DNA of 29,633 nt from CAYYDH01 sp964470615 (GTDB taxonomy: Bacteria > Patescibacteriota > Minisyncoccia > Minisyncoccales > GWA2-38-27). The notes beneath the pieces are model-generated. The model was not told the DNA's origin. It saw only the letters and a list, made by a program, of their open reading frames with translations, and did no database searches. How positions within the stretch are numbered: position 1 is the stretch's first letter; every line of letters starts with the position of its first letter. The stretch spans positions 1 through 29,633 of the forward strand of contig CAYYDH010000003.1 of the NCBI GenBank assembly GCA_964470615.1, given 5' to 3'. This document shows, in pieces, positions 20,670 through 28,352 of the stretch. Both the position numbers and the translations under genes were made by a program.

Positions 20670-21284
20670 ATGGACGAGGTAAAAGTACAGCAAAAGGAAA
20701 ACATTTATAACATTCCTAACTTCTTTACGGTTTGCCGGGTGGCAATTTCGCTTTCTTTGGTTTATCTGATTTTTGCCGGTTTCAGCATAAAAACGATTGT
20801 CATTGTTTTTGTTATCGGGATGATAACAGATGCTCTAGACGGACAGATAGCTAGGAGATTCAGAATGACGACTGAGTTTGGCCGGAAGTTTGATGTGCTG
20901 GCTGACCGTATTCTGATAGCTTGTTTCGCACTGCCTTTGGTTATAAGGTTCACGGGGGAGGGGATTTTTACTAAAATCCACTTGGTTGAAGTTTGTCTGA
21001 TTTTATCCAGAGAAATAATAACCCTGCCTTTTGCTTTTTACGGGATAATCAGGAAGAAAGCCTTCCCGCCGGTAAGATTCTTGGGGAAACTTGTTACTGT
21101 TTTGCAGGCCATTGTCTTTCCAATGATTCTGCTCAACGCCTACTATGGCGTATTCGAAGATATTGTTCTCGGACTTGCTATTGCTACTTCAGTGGCCGGT
21201 CTAGGCGCTGCCTACTACTACATCGGAGACGTTTCAAACGGCAAAAGCCAGGAGATAGGGCACCAGATGAATAAAATAACATAG
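20670..21284 (+). CDS. CDP-alcohol phosphatidyltransferase
   Basis: A 204-residue membrane enzyme of the CDP-alcohol phosphatidyltransferase family. The complete catalytic motif is D54-xx-D57-G58-xx-A61-R62-x8-G71-xxx-D75-xxx-D79. At least five hydrophobic segments follow, as expected. It would transfer a phosphatidyl group from CDP-diacylglycerol to an alcohol; the N terminus YNIPNFFTVCRVAISL resembles phosphatidylglycerophosphate synthase (PgsA), but inositol and other alcohols are possible. It follows the 20447 gene by 4 nt. CPR bacteria often depend on external lipids, so a head-group exchange or synthesis role is notable but not proven. Confidence 0.85.
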   Translation: MDEVKVQQKENIYNIPNFFTVCRVAISLSLVYLIFAGFSIKTIVIVFVIGMITDALDGQIARRFRMTTEFGRKFDVLADRILIACFALPLVIRFTGEGIFTKIHLVEVCLILSREIITLPFAFYGIIRKKAFPPVRFLGKLVTVLQAIVFPMILLNAYYGVFEDIVLGLAIATSVAGLGAAYYYIGDVSNGKSQEIGHQMNKIT

Positions 21285-21290
21285 AAACTT

Positions 21291-21620
21291 ATGGATTTTA
21301 AAGAATATCAAGAATCAGCCAAGAAAACAGCAGTTTATCCTGTCATCGGGCAGGGGGTAGTTTATCCTGCTTTAGGCTTGGCTGGTGAATCGGGCGAAAT
21401 AATGAATAAGATTAAGAAGATATTCAGAGACGATAACGGCATTTTAACCGAATCAAGGAAAAAAGAAATTTTCAGAGAATTAGGCGATATTTTATGGTAC
21501 GTAGCCCAGGTTTCAACGGAGCTGGATATCTCTTTAGACGAGGTGGCAGTAGCTAACATCGAAATGCTGAAATCAAGGCAGGAAAGAGATAAATTAAAAG
21601 GAGATGGAGATAACCGCTAA
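21291..21620 (+). CDS. MazG-like nucleoside triphosphate pyrophosphohydrolase
   Basis: A 109-residue second MazG-like protein: YPALGLAGESGEIMNKIKK carries the ExxE metal pair (E35-S-G-E38-like) and RELGDILWYVAQVSTELDISLDEVAVANIEMLKSR carries the second helix and the conserved tail. It is closer to the classical MazG-like/phage type than the 511-819 gene. It hydrolyses dNTPs or aberrant nucleotides. It begins 6 nt after the phosphatidyltransferase gene; a GTCGCC-type terminator follows. The HD phosphohydrolase two genes downstream also suggests nucleotide-pool control, which is only inference. Confidence 0.9.
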   Translation: MDFKEYQESAKKTAVYPVIGQGVVYPALGLAGESGEIMNKIKKIFRDDNGILTESRKKEIFRELGDILWYVAQVSTELDISLDEVAVANIEMLKSRQERDKLKGDGDNR

Positions 21621-21623
21621 GCA

Positions 21624-21654
21624 AATCGCCCTTCGGGCGATTTTTTGTTAACAT
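21624..21654 (+). terminator. Terminator fused to a -10 box
   Basis: AATCGCCC (21624-21631) pairs with GGGCGATT (21635-21642), 3-nt loop, T tract, then TAACAT (21649-21654) a few bases later, 8 nt before ATG 21663. Same layout as 472-503. Confidence 0.8.
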
Positions 21655-21662
21655 GATATATC

Positions 21663-21881
21663 ATGCTGATAAAAGTAAAAGTGTCCCCGGGAGCGAAAAG
21701 CGAAGAGATTAAAGAAAAAACAAAGGATAGTTTTGAGATAAAAGTCGCAGAGAAAGCAGAAAACAATCTTGCTAATAAGAGAGTTGTTGAAGTTTTAGCC
21801 CGTTATCTCTGTATTCCTAGGTCAAAGATAAGGCTGATAAGGGGTGGGAAAAAAAGAAATAAAATATATGAAATATCTTGA
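21663..21881 (+). CDS. DUF167 / YggU family protein
   Basis: A 72-residue UPF0235 (DUF167, YggU-like) protein: KVSPGAKSEEIKE, FEIKVAEKAENNLANKRVVEVLARYL and KIRLIRGGKKRNKIYEI are the family's three conserved blocks (usually AxPGAGKN, LAKxLxV, SGxxSRxKxxxI). The fold is small alpha/beta; the function is not established. TAACAT 8 nt upstream suggests a leaderless message. Its end overlaps the HD-domain gene by 14 nt, indicating translational coupling. Confidence 0.88.
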   Translation: MLIKVKVSPGAKSEEIKEKTKDSFEIKVAEKAENNLANKRVVEVLARYLCIPRSKIRLIRGGKKRNKIYEIS

Positions 21882-22851
21882 TAAAGTATTTGGAGAAGCA
21901 GAAATCCAAGATAAGGTAATTTTGGATTTGATAAACTGCTCAACGCTTCAAAGATTAAAAGGAATAGACAATGCCGGTTATTTTAAGCCGTGGTTTAAGG
22001 GCGAGGGTTTTTCCCGTTTTGATCATTCGGTCGGAGTTTACATTTTACTCAAGATTTATAGGACGTCTTTAGAAGAGCAGGTTGCTGGTTTGATTCACGA
22101 CGTTTCTCATACTGTTTTTTCCCATTGTATTGATTACGCAAAAGAAGAAAGCGACGAGAAAGAACAGAAATTCCAAGACGATATTTTTGATGGATTCGTT
22201 CGTCAGTCGGAAATACCCGCTATTCTTCAAGGGCACGGCATTTCGCTAGATTTTATTTTGGACGACAAAAACTTTCCCTTGAAAGAAAAACTCTTACCTG
22301 ATTTGTGCGCTGACCGGATTGATTATTCTTTGAGAACTGCCCTTGGCTGCAAGGTTATTGTAAAAAAAGAAATAGATTATTTTCTGGAAAACCTGGTAGC
22401 AGAAGAGGGATCGTGGATTTTTAAGAACCTTGAAATTGCCAAAAGATTCGCTGAGTTTTTTTCTTTCATGAATAGAGAATATTATTCAGGTCTTTCTTCG
22501 GCAGTAATGTTAAAGACCACAGGTGAATGTTTAAAGTACGCGCTTTCTGAAGGATATATTGTTGAAAGCGATCTTTATACGACAGATAAGAATGTTTTAA
22601 AGAAGATTCAGGTGAAAACAGCAACAGATAAAACCCTGAAACTGCTTTTTGACCGGATGAACAACCGTTTCTTGTACAAAGAGAATAGTGAGAATTACGA
22701 CTTTCATATTTTCTGCAAATCGCGGGTAGTCGATCCCTATTTTAAAGAAAACGGCAGCCTTAAGAGGGTTTCGGAAGCAGATGTTGCTTGGCGGAAGGCA
22801 GTTGTTAGGGAGTCAATTCCCAGGGAGTATTTTATAAAATTCCAGGTATAA
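21868..22851 (+). CDS. HD-superfamily phosphohydrolase
   Basis: A 327-residue HD hydrolase. R50-F-D-H53-S, G-L-I-H77-D78-V-S-H81-T-V-F-S-H86 and the later A-D-R-I-D-Y motif form the metal site of the dGTPase/SAMHD1-like group (HD, Hxx-x-HD, D). Such enzymes hydrolyse dNTPs or nucleotides or act on phosphate esters. The longer frame from 21844 is possible but MKYLDKVFGE at 21868 is the natural family start and overlaps the DUF167 gene by 14 nt. A TATAAT at 22847-22852 in the stop region may drive the next gene. Confidence 0.88.
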   Translation: MKYLDKVFGEAEIQDKVILDLINCSTLQRLKGIDNAGYFKPWFKGEGFSRFDHSVGVYILLKIYRTSLEEQVAGLIHDVSHTVFSHCIDYAKEESDEKEQKFQDDIFDGFVRQSEIPAILQGHGISLDFILDDKNFPLKEKLLPDLCADRIDYSLRTALGCKVIVKKEIDYFLENLVAEEGSWIFKNLEIAKRFAEFFSFMNREYYSGLSSAVMLKTTGECLKYALSEGYIVESDLYTTDKNVLKKIQVKTATDKTLKLLFDRMNNRFLYKENSENYDFHIFCKSRVVDPYFKENGSLKRVSEADVAWRKAVVRESIPREYFIKFQV

Positions 22852-22893
22852 TAGAATAAAGGCCGATTTTTAATAATAAAAACCTTAAATGTT

Positions 22894-23232
22894 ATGAACT
22901 GGAAAAGAGCAATTACTCTTGGTATCCTTTTGTGGATTTTGATGTTCGTGATTGTTTCAGTATTTATTGGTTTTAAAATTTACGATTTCACAATAACGCA
23001 GGTAATAACAATTATTATCTCTGGCATTATCGCTTTTGTTTTAGCGGGTCGGGTCAGACCGAAAAGCGCAGGAATGGCTTTGGGATACGGTTTTTGCTGG
23101 GTTTTGGTCGGGGTGATTCTAGACGCCGTGGTAACAATGCGGTTTAACCCTGCCATATTTTCAATGTGGCCGCTTTGGTTAGGTTACGCCCTGGTATTTT
23201 TGGTTCCGCTTCTGAGGGTGAAAAAATCATAG
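22894..23232 (+). CDS. Small four-helix membrane protein
   Basis: A 112-residue protein with about four membrane helices (about 8-27, 33-50, 58-80, 88-106) and little outside the membrane. Not recognised. A conserved-looking loop with GRVRPKSAGMALGYGF lies between helices 2 and 3. TATAAT at 22847-22852, about 41 nt upstream, is a likely -10. A terminator follows (23252-23278). Confidence 0.75.
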   Translation: MNWKRAITLGILLWILMFVIVSVFIGFKIYDFTITQVITIIISGIIAFVLAGRVRPKSAGMALGYGFCWVLVGVILDAVVTMRFNPAIFSMWPLWLGYALVFLVPLLRVKKS

Positions 23233-23251
23233 GGCAAGCTTCGGTCCTAGG

Positions 23252-23278
23252 AATGCCCTGCCTAAAACAGGGCATTTT
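23252..23278 (+). terminator. Intrinsic terminator
   Basis: AATGCCCTG (23252-23260) pairs perfectly with CAGGGCATT (23268-23276), 7-nt loop, short T run. TATAAT (23292-23297) lies just beyond and is the likely -10 for tgt. Confidence 0.85.
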
Positions 23279-23309
23279 CATTAGTTGCTGGTATAATAAG
23301 GACATTAGA

Positions 23310-24446
23310 ATGTCTGGATTCAAAATAACAAAAAAATCAAAGAAAAGCCGGGCTAGATTAGGGATTTTAGAAACCGCCTCTGGCATCGTAGAAACGCCTT
23401 GTTTGGTTCCGGTAGCAACGCAAGCCGCAGTTAAAGCCCTAACCAACGAGCAGGTTTTAGAAACCAAAACCCAGATTTTGATATGCAATACTTTTCATCT
23501 TCATTTAAGGCCAGGGGAAAGCATAGTTAAGGGAGCCGGCGGCCTTCATAAGTTTATGAATTGGGACAGGCCCCTGATGACCGACTCAGGAGGTTTCCAG
23601 GTTTTTAGCTTAGGATTTGGTCGGGATTTTGGTTTAGGCAAGATTGTAAAAAACAACTTGTCCTTACCTGTTCGAAAAGGTCAGCAGCCAAAGCTTCTTA
23701 AGATAAATAACGACGGCGTCATCTTCACTTCTTTTGTTGATGGCAGGAAGGTTTTTCTAGGTCCTAAAGAATCAATAAAGATACAAGAAAAGCTGGGAGC
23801 TGACATTATTTTTACCTTTGACGAGTGTACACCGCCAAATGCCGATCATGAATATACTAAAAAATCCCTTGTTAAGACTCATAAATGGGCAAGGGTCTGT
23901 TTAGAAGCAAAGAAGTCGAAGCAAATGCTCTTCGGCATAGTTCAGGGTGGAAGATATTCAGATTTACGCGAAGAAAGCGCAAAATTTGTTAACTCTCTTG
24001 GGTTTGATGGTTTTGGCATTGGTGGGGAGTTTGGCAACGGCAAAAAAGAGATGACTTCAATGATAAGGCGAGTAGCCAGCAATTTAAAAGAAAACAGGCC
24101 TCGCCACTTGCTTGGTATCGGTCACTTAGAAGACATGGAACTGGTTATAAAAGAGGGGATTGATACTTTTGATTGCAGCGTGCCTACTCACTATGCTCGG
24201 CACGGTACGGTATTTACTTCAAAAGGAAGATTAGATTTGGACAAGCCCGGTTTTTTAAATGACAAAAACCCGATTGATAAAAACTGTTCTTGTTTTGTCT
24301 GCCAGAATTATTCCCGCGCCTACCTTGCCCATCTTTTACGGGCGAAGGAAATCAATGCTCTTTCACTTTTAACTTTCCATAATCTCTATTTTTTTAATTC
24401 TTTTGTGGAAAGGATAAAAGAAAAGATCAAAAACGGCAAGTTATAA
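23310..24446 (+). CDS. tgt: tRNA-guanine transglycosylase
   Basis: A 378-residue Tgt, which exchanges guanine for a queuine precursor at the wobble position of GUN-anticodon tRNAs. Visible are TD92-SGGFQ, FDECTPP, GIVQGG, GIGGE, the nucleophile region D285-T-F-D288, and the zinc site C326-S-C328-F-V-C331 with H357. Between SGGFQVFSL and the DGV segment there is an insertion of about 20-25 residues (about 103-132) that bacterial Tgt lacks. ATG 23310 is chosen because the long frame upstream would overlap the membrane-protein gene, and TATAAT lies 12 nt before it. No queuosine-synthesis gene is nearby, so it may salvage a precursor. Confidence 0.95.
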   Translation: MSGFKITKKSKKSRARLGILETASGIVETPCLVPVATQAAVKALTNEQVLETKTQILICNTFHLHLRPGESIVKGAGGLHKFMNWDRPLMTDSGGFQVFSLGFGRDFGLGKIVKNNLSLPVRKGQQPKLLKINNDGVIFTSFVDGRKVFLGPKESIKIQEKLGADIIFTFDECTPPNADHEYTKKSLVKTHKWARVCLEAKKSKQMLFGIVQGGRYSDLREESAKFVNSLGFDGFGIGGEFGNGKKEMTSMIRRVASNLKENRPRHLLGIGHLEDMELVIKEGIDTFDCSVPTHYARHGTVFTSKGRLDLDKPGFLNDKNPIDKNCSCFVCQNYSRAYLAHLLRAKEINALSLLTFHNLYFFNSFVERIKEKIKNGKL

Positions 24447-24453
24447 TATTTTA

Positions 24454-24482
24454 TTGACCAGAAGCTTTTTTTAATAGATAAT
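24454..24482 (+). promoter_or_regulatory. Promoter for the efflux operon
   Basis: TTGACC (24454-24459), 17-nt spacer, GATAAT (24477-24482), 23 nt before ATG 24506. Confidence 0.7.
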
Positions 24483-24505
24483 AAAAGAGAAATAATGTTT
24501 AGCTT

Positions 24506-26176
24506 ATGATAAGAAAAATTCTGTCATTTATTAAAAGGCCAAGAATAATTATTATAATAATTATCTTAGTTTTGATTGGGCTGTTTGTTTCCTGGCTTTT
24601 CGGAGGCAGCAAAAAAACAATCTATAGTTTTGTAGCGGTAAAAAGAGGCCAAGTAGTACAAGAAGTAAGTGTTACTGGCCAGGTGAAGCCGGTAGAAAGC
24701 GTTGATTTGGCTTTTGAGAAATTAGGAAAAGTAGCAACGGTTTTTGCAGATGTGGGGGACCATGTGGAAAAGGGATCCGTTATTATCGCGCTGGAGAATG
24801 GCGATTTAATGGCCCAACTTCGTCAGGCGCAGGCCAGCTACGAGGCAACCAATGCCACCTATCTTCAATACCAAAAAGGAACAAGGCCAGAAGAAATAAA
24901 AGCAGCCGAGACTGTAGTAGCTAATGCTAAAGGCTCTCTTTTAAATGCTCAAGAGAATCTAAGGATTGCTCAAGACAAGGCGGGGAGTGACCTAAGGGAC
25001 AAATACGATTCAGCCTTAACGGCAATACAGAAATCGGTAAGCGTTGCCAAGACAACGGTTTTGACTATAACCGATATCCAATACGCTCACTTTAATAATA
25101 CTGAGCAAAACAGCATCAATATTAAAAATGCCAAAGCTAATGCTGTGCTTATGCTTTTGGGGGCGCAAGATGCCGGTTCCTGGCTCAGCGAATTCATTAG
25201 TCCGCTTAACGGCGGCGCCTTTGGCAAAGTCCAAACAGCGGTAGAAAATCCGACTTATGAAAAAACAGATCAGGCTATATCAGATACTGCCGCTGCTCTT
25301 CAGTATGTAAAAATTGTTCTGGATATTATTCCGGTAAACGACAATTTGACCAGTACCGAGAAGACCAATTTAACTACTGAAAAAACCAACATTAACGCTG
25401 AGATTATAAACGTTGACAGCAAAAAGCAAGCGATAGCCAGCCAGAAAGCAACGAATGCCGGCAATATATCTGCTTCGCAGACATCTTTGACAACTGTTCG
25501 CAATACTCTGGCTCTAGCTGAAGACGATTTGATGTTAAAAATGGCAGGTTATACATCAGAACAAATTGCCACTCAAAGAGCCCAGATGAATTCAGCAAGA
25601 GCAAACGTCGATAATCTTCAGGCCCAACTGGATAAAACAATCATTAAAGCGCCTTTTGCTGGAATTGTTACAAAACAGGAGGCGAAAGTCGGAGAAATAG
25701 TTTCTGCTCAAACTCCTATTATTTCCTTGATTTCCGAGGCAGAGTTCGAAGTTGAAGCTAACATTCAAGAAGTGGATATTGCCAAGATTAAGCTCGGAGA
25801 CACGGCTAAGGTCACCCTCGATGCTTATGGTGAAGAACTCATTTTCCAGGCAGAAGTTTTCAAGATTGATCCTGCTGAAACGGTTATTGAAGGAGTGCCG
25901 ACTTATAAAGTGAAACTTCGATTTTCAGCAAATGACGAAAGGATAAAGTCGGGGATGACAGCTAACACAGACATTTCAACTGCTAAGAAAGAAAACGTTT
26001 TGCTGGTTCCATATCGGGCAGTAAGTCAAAAAGACGGCGAAAGATATATACAGGTAAAAATTGGTAGCGTGGTTGTGGAAAAAAAGGTGGAAATCGGACT
26101 TCGCGGCTCTGATGGCAATATCGAAATTATTTCTGGTCTTGAGGAAGGAGAAGAAGTGGTAAACTTTGTTTTGTAA
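24506..26176 (+). CDS. MacA/HlyD-like membrane fusion protein
   Basis: A 556-residue membrane fusion protein of a MacAB-type transporter. N-terminal anchor (about 12-32); a barrel-sandwich/lipoyl half (GKVATVFADVGDHVEKGSVIIALENGDL, about 72-98); a very long coiled-coil hairpin (about 100-370); the second lipoyl half (IIKAPFAGIVTKQEAKVGEIVSAQTPI); and beta-barrel and MP domains to the end. It is longer than MacA (about 370) because of the extended hairpin, which is rich in Thr, Asn and Ala. It links the ABC permease to the exterior side. One nucleotide separates it from the ATPase gene. The substrate is unknown; peptide or lipid export is typical. Confidence 0.9.
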   Translation: MIRKILSFIKRPRIIIIIIILVLIGLFVSWLFGGSKKTIYSFVAVKRGQVVQEVSVTGQVKPVESVDLAFEKLGKVATVFADVGDHVEKGSVIIALENGDLMAQLRQAQASYEATNATYLQYQKGTRPEEIKAAETVVANAKGSLLNAQENLRIAQDKAGSDLRDKYDSALTAIQKSVSVAKTTVLTITDIQYAHFNNTEQNSINIKNAKANAVLMLLGAQDAGSWLSEFISPLNGGAFGKVQTAVENPTYEKTDQAISDTAAALQYVKIVLDIIPVNDNLTSTEKTNLTTEKTNINAEIINVDSKKQAIASQKATNAGNISASQTSLTTVRNTLALAEDDLMLKMAGYTSEQIATQRAQMNSARANVDNLQAQLDKTIIKAPFAGIVTKQEAKVGEIVSAQTPIISLISEAEFEVEANIQEVDIAKIKLGDTAKVTLDAYGEELIFQAEVFKIDPAETVIEGVPTYKVKLRFSANDERIKSGMTANTDISTAKKENVLLVPYRAVSQKDGERYIQVKIGSVVVEKKVEIGLRGSDGNIEIISGLEEGEEVVNFVL

Positions 26177-26177
26177 G

Positions 26178-26873
26178 ATGGCTTTGATAGAAGTAAAAAA
26201 TCTCAGCAAAACTTACTCTGATGATGGGTCTCAGACTCCGGCTGTCTGCGGAGTTTCTTTTGATATCAAAGACGGCGAGTTCGTGGCAATAATGGGGCCG
26301 TCAGGTTCGGGGAAATCAACCCTTTTGCACGTGCTGGGTTTTTTAGACAGGCACAGTTCAGGCGAGTATCGCTTTAACGATAAAACAATTGACGATTACA
26401 GCGATGAAGAATTGGCTCAGGTGCGCAATGAAAAACTGGGATTTATTTTCCAAGCATTTAATCTCTTGCCTCGAACCACAGTTTTAGACAATGTAAAACT
26501 CCCTCTCCTTTATTCGGGTTTAAAGGAATCTTTGTGGAAGGAAACCGCGGAAAAGGCAATTGACTTAGTTGGGCTTTCGCATCGGTTGGACTACGATTCT
26601 TCTCAGCTTTCTGGCGGTGAAAGGCAAAGAGTAGCTATCGCTCGGGCTTTAGTTAATAATCCTAGGGTTATTTTTGCCGACGAACCGACGGGAAATCTAG
26701 ACAGCAACTCCGGCAAAGTAGTAATGAAAATTCTTCAGGACTTGAATAAACAAAAAGGTCATACTGTTATATTAATTACCCACGACCCGAATATCGCTAC
26801 TTATGCTAACAGAATGATTACTATTCGTGATGGAAAAATTGAGAGCGATAAGTCTATTGCAAAGACACTATGA
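26178..26873 (+). CDS. MacB-type ABC transporter ATPase
   Basis: A 231-residue ABC ATPase of the LolD/MacB/FtsE group. Walker A GPSGSGKST (about 39-47), Q loop FIFQAFNLLP, signature LSGGERQR, Walker B VIFADEPTGNLDS, and the H-loop ITHDPNIA. It starts one base after the preceding stop and its stop overlaps the permease ATG (ATGA), so the three genes are translationally coupled. The frame upstream (from 26166) lies within the previous gene's end. It energises the MacB-type permease. Confidence 0.94.
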   Translation: MALIEVKNLSKTYSDDGSQTPAVCGVSFDIKDGEFVAIMGPSGSGKSTLLHVLGFLDRHSSGEYRFNDKTIDDYSDEELAQVRNEKLGFIFQAFNLLPRTTVLDNVKLPLLYSGLKESLWKETAEKAIDLVGLSHRLDYDSSQLSGGERQRVAIARALVNNPRVIFADEPTGNLDSNSGKVVMKILQDLNKQKGHTVILITHDPNIATYANRMITIRDGKIESDKSIAKTL

Positions 26874-28108
26874 CGATAAAAAATTATATCAAAACCGCAG
26901 CGACCGGCCTCAGGCGGAACAAGTCCCGTTCTGTTTTAACCATTTTAGGGATTGTCATCGGCATAACCGCAATAATCCTAGTTATGTCTTTGGGGCAAGG
27001 GGCGCAGGATTTGATTTTGAACCAAGTGAGGGGGTTGGGATCAAAGACAGTTATCGTTATGCCGGGCCGTCAGCCCAAGGGTCCAGCCGATGCGACTCAG
27101 GTTTTCAGCGATTCTTTAAAGAACAAAGACCTTGATCTTCTGAAAAATAAAGCTAACGTGCCGGATTTAAATCAGATAATTCCCATTGTTTACGGGGCTG
27201 ACAGTGCTACCTTTGAAGACCAGATATATAGGATGACGATTTTCGGGGCGACTCGAGAGATAGGCAAGATTTTCGATGCCGAACCGTCAGAGGGAGTCTT
27301 TTTTTCCGAAGATGATGTAAGGAGATCAGCTGACGTAGTGGTCCTTGGTTCAAAAGTAAAAGAAGGGTTATTCGGTGCTTCAGAGGCGGTTGGTGAAAAG
27401 ATAAAGATTAAAAACAGGAACTTTAAAGTGGTCGGCGTTTTGCCAGAAAAAGGCCAAGTATCTTTTTTTAGTTTTGACGAAGCTGTCGTTATTCCCTATA
27501 CCACTGCCCAACAATATATTTTCGGCCGGAAATATTTTGACCGTTTGATTGTTGAGGCCAAGTCAGAAGAAGCGGTGCCGCGCATAGTCAACGATATCAC
27601 TTTAACTCTGCGCAATTCGCATAATATAACGGACCCGGATAAAGACGACTTTCATGTTGAGACGCAAGCTGGCCTGATGTCTCAGATAAGCATCATCACC
27701 GACGTTTTGACTCTGTTTCTTCTAGCTGTTGCTGCTATTTCCTTGTTGGTTGGCGGAGTAGGAATAATGAATATTATGTTAGTTTCAGTTACAGAGAGAA
27801 CGCGGGAAATCGGATTGAGAAAAGCCCTAGGGGCAACAAAAAACAACGTTTTAATTCAGTTTCTTTTAGAAGCAGTTTTTCTTACTGGTGCTGGCGGAGT
27901 AGTCGGAATTCTGTTGGGCGCCTCGCTTTCTTTTTTAGCATCTTTAGTTTTAGGAAAAGTAATCGGTATGGCCTGGTCCTTTACTTTCCCAACGGTGGCC
28001 GCAATCATAGGACTTTTGGTTTCAGCTGCTATAGGCTTAATATTCGGTCTTTATCCGGCCAGGCAAGCTTCTTTAAAATCTCCGATGGAAGCCTTGAGAT
28101 ACGAGTAA
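26870..28108 (+). CDS. MacB-type ABC transporter permease
   Basis: A 412-residue permease of the FtsX/MacB type: N-terminal helix (about 17-40), a large extracytoplasmic MacB_PCD domain (about 50-265), then three helices at the C terminus (about 285-310, 335-360, 370-395) with the FtsX motif ERTREIGLRKALGATKNN. It lacks the fused ATPase of E. coli MacB; the separate ATPase is 26178-26873. Together with the fusion protein it forms a tripartite-like exporter without a visible outer-membrane channel, consistent with a monoderm or unknown envelope. Confidence 0.92.
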   Translation: MTIKNYIKTAATGLRRNKSRSVLTILGIVIGITAIILVMSLGQGAQDLILNQVRGLGSKTVIVMPGRQPKGPADATQVFSDSLKNKDLDLLKNKANVPDLNQIIPIVYGADSATFEDQIYRMTIFGATREIGKIFDAEPSEGVFFSEDDVRRSADVVVLGSKVKEGLFGASEAVGEKIKIKNRNFKVVGVLPEKGQVSFFSFDEAVVIPYTTAQQYIFGRKYFDRLIVEAKSEEAVPRIVNDITLTLRNSHNITDPDKDDFHVETQAGLMSQISIITDVLTLFLLAVAAISLLVGGVGIMNIMLVSVTERTREIGLRKALGATKNNVLIQFLLEAVFLTGAGGVVGILLGASLSFLASLVLGKVIGMAWSFTFPTVAAIIGLLVSAAIGLIFGLYPARQASLKSPMEALRYE

Positions 28109-28139
28109 AAAAAGAGGGCAAGGTTTTAGAACCAAGCCC
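28107..28139 (-). terminator. Minus-strand terminator of the 47-residue gene
   Basis: On the minus strand GGGCTTGGTT (28139-28130) pairs with AACCTTGCCC (28125-28116), with two T-T mismatches, then T7 (28113-28107). No T tract exists in the + direction, so it belongs to the minus-strand gene. Confidence 0.7.
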
Positions 28140-28163
28140 CTATGGGAAAGTCGTTGGAGGACA

Positions 28164-28307
28164 CTAAGCGTGAGATGACGCATGACAGCCTGGTACCCTG
28201 AGACCCTTTTTTGGGTTCCAATCACACGCCCTGCAGTCCTCAGGAGAACCAATACAGGATCTGTCTTCAGCTTGCTGGTCGGTTGGTTTTTCAGTGCTTT
28301 TATCCAC
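28164..28307 (-). CDS. 47-residue Cys protein with GTG start
   Basis: A short minus-strand protein: GTG (28307-28305), with a perfect AAGGAG (28319-28314) exactly 6 nt upstream and a near-consensus promoter (TTGACA, 16 nt, TATAAT). It has Cys18, Cys25, Cys28 and Cys41 plus His42 and His46, and an acidic N-terminal half (DKSTEKPTDQQAEDR). The Cys spacing (C-x6-C-x2-C-x12-C) suggests metal binding. A hairpin (28324-28345) lies between promoter and RBS, and a terminator lies about 25 nt after the stop. Not recognised. It is divergent from the Fur-family gene. The complete set of signals makes it likely real despite its length. Confidence 0.7.
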   Translation of the reverse strand: MDKSTEKPTDQQAEDRSCIGSPEDCRACDWNPKKGLRVPGCHASSHA

Positions 28308-28323
28308 CGCTTTCTCCTTATAT

Positions 28324-28345
28324 ATTGCCATTCCATTATGGCAAT
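28324..28345 (-). promoter_or_regulatory. Leader hairpin of the 47-residue gene
   Basis: ATTGCCAT (28324-28331) and ATGGCAAT (28338-28345) form a perfect 8-bp inverted repeat with a 6-nt loop, just upstream of the Shine-Dalgarno on the minus strand. It could be an operator or an RNA structure. Confidence 0.55.
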
Positions 28346-28352
28346 GCATCTA

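Noticed and set aside
28073..28336. 87-codon minus-strand frame in the region after the permease
   Set aside because: It runs into the permease gene and has no RBS; the overlapping GTG frame 28164-28307 has a full set of signals.
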